From Candidatus Omnitrophota bacterium (GTDB lineage: Bacteria; Omnitrophota; Gorgyraeia; B26-G9), in contig JAKLQT010000284.1 in assembly GCA_022013205.1 (NCBI GenBank), forward strand, positions 1 to 6,720: DNA of 6,720 bases. Direction: 5' to 3'. Under the pieces are notes generated by a model. It saw only the letters and a list, made by a program, of their open reading frames with translations, ran no database searches and was not told where the DNA came from. The position numbers and the translations under genes were made by a program. Of the stretch, positions 6,558 through 6,720 are shown piece after piece (the first letter of the stretch is position 1; every line of letters begins with the position of its first letter).

Positions 6558-6707
6558 AAAATAAGATTGGTAAGATCATCATTGACAGGGCAATAGTGAT
6601 GTACAAAAATCTTGGTTCCGGACTTTGAAACCGTTAATGAAGTTATATTGGCTCAGGAACTAAAAAAGCGTGTTTTATCAAGAATTATAAACGGAGATAT
6701 TAAATAA
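6558..6707 (+). pseudogene. Frameshifted, internally deleted GxxExxY-family remnant (copy B)
   Basis: From 6566 the frame reads IGKIIIDRAIVMYKNLGSGL and then hits TGA at 6626. Shifting frame at 6627 continues the family pattern as ETVNEVILAQELKKR, and the same frame runs on through VLSRIINGDIK to TAA at 6705. The join between LKKR and VLSRIINGD looks like an internal deletion that removed about 70-80 residues and fused the N-terminal signature to the usual C-terminal end (pattern G..RIVNG). Relative to copy A, two bases are missing after GGACTT, which explains the frameshift. The first 60 bases (6566-6625) match copy A (3736-3795) at 51 of 60 positions. It lies 40 bases after the oxidoreductase stop. 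Not functional. Confidence 0.7.
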
Positions 6708-6720
6708 AAAAGATAAGATA

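Noticed and set aside
6447..6596. Alternative forward frame, open for 49 codons, at the end of the oxidoreductase gene, considered as the frameshifted remainder of its C-terminus
   Set aside because: Its translation (starting KQVLGQALLM) does not resemble the expected C-terminal pattern of the family, and it reads into remnant B out of frame.

Overview
The window is AT-rich bacterial chromosome carrying five intact-looking plus-strand genes in two groups, with two decayed gene remnants between and after them. Gene density, a cleavable-type signal peptide on a predicted periplasmic hydrolase, and a cyclohydrolase/FolD pair of the kind used in the methyl branch of one-carbon metabolism fit an anaerobic, Gram-negative-type bacterium. 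A candidate phylum such as Omnitrophota is my best guess, but this is inference; nothing in the window fixes the taxonomy.

Left group (1-3669). A repeat-rich leader (tandem TAAAGTT-type and AATACTA-type units) precedes a 943-residue AddB-like protein with a degenerate ATP site, a PD-(D/E)XK nuclease domain and a four-cysteine iron-sulphur signature. An exported metallo-beta-lactamase-fold hydrolase follows 44 bases downstream and may be co-transcribed with it.

Middle gap (3670-3949). This 280-base stretch holds the 5' part of a decayed GxxExxY-family gene (copy A), a 15-bp hairpin at its end, and then a near-consensus sigma70-type promoter that drives the right group.

Right group (3950-6517). 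This is a tight operon of an FchA-like methenyl-tetrahydrofolate cyclohydrolase, FolD, and an FAD/NAD(P)-linked oxidoreductase, with a 1-base gap and then a 4-base ATGA overlap. The FolD has Gln where the catalytic Lys of the cyclohydrolase site should be, and Glu for a conserved pterin-binding Asp. The simplest reading is a division of labour: FolD acts as the dehydrogenase and the adjacent FchA supplies the cyclohydrolase step.

Right edge (6518-6720). A second decayed GxxExxY copy (copy B) lies directly after the oxidoreductase, which appears to lack the end of its C-terminal domain. Copies A and B are direct repeats about 2.83 kb apart that bracket the folate operon. I found no tRNA, rRNA, CRISPR array or intact mobile element.
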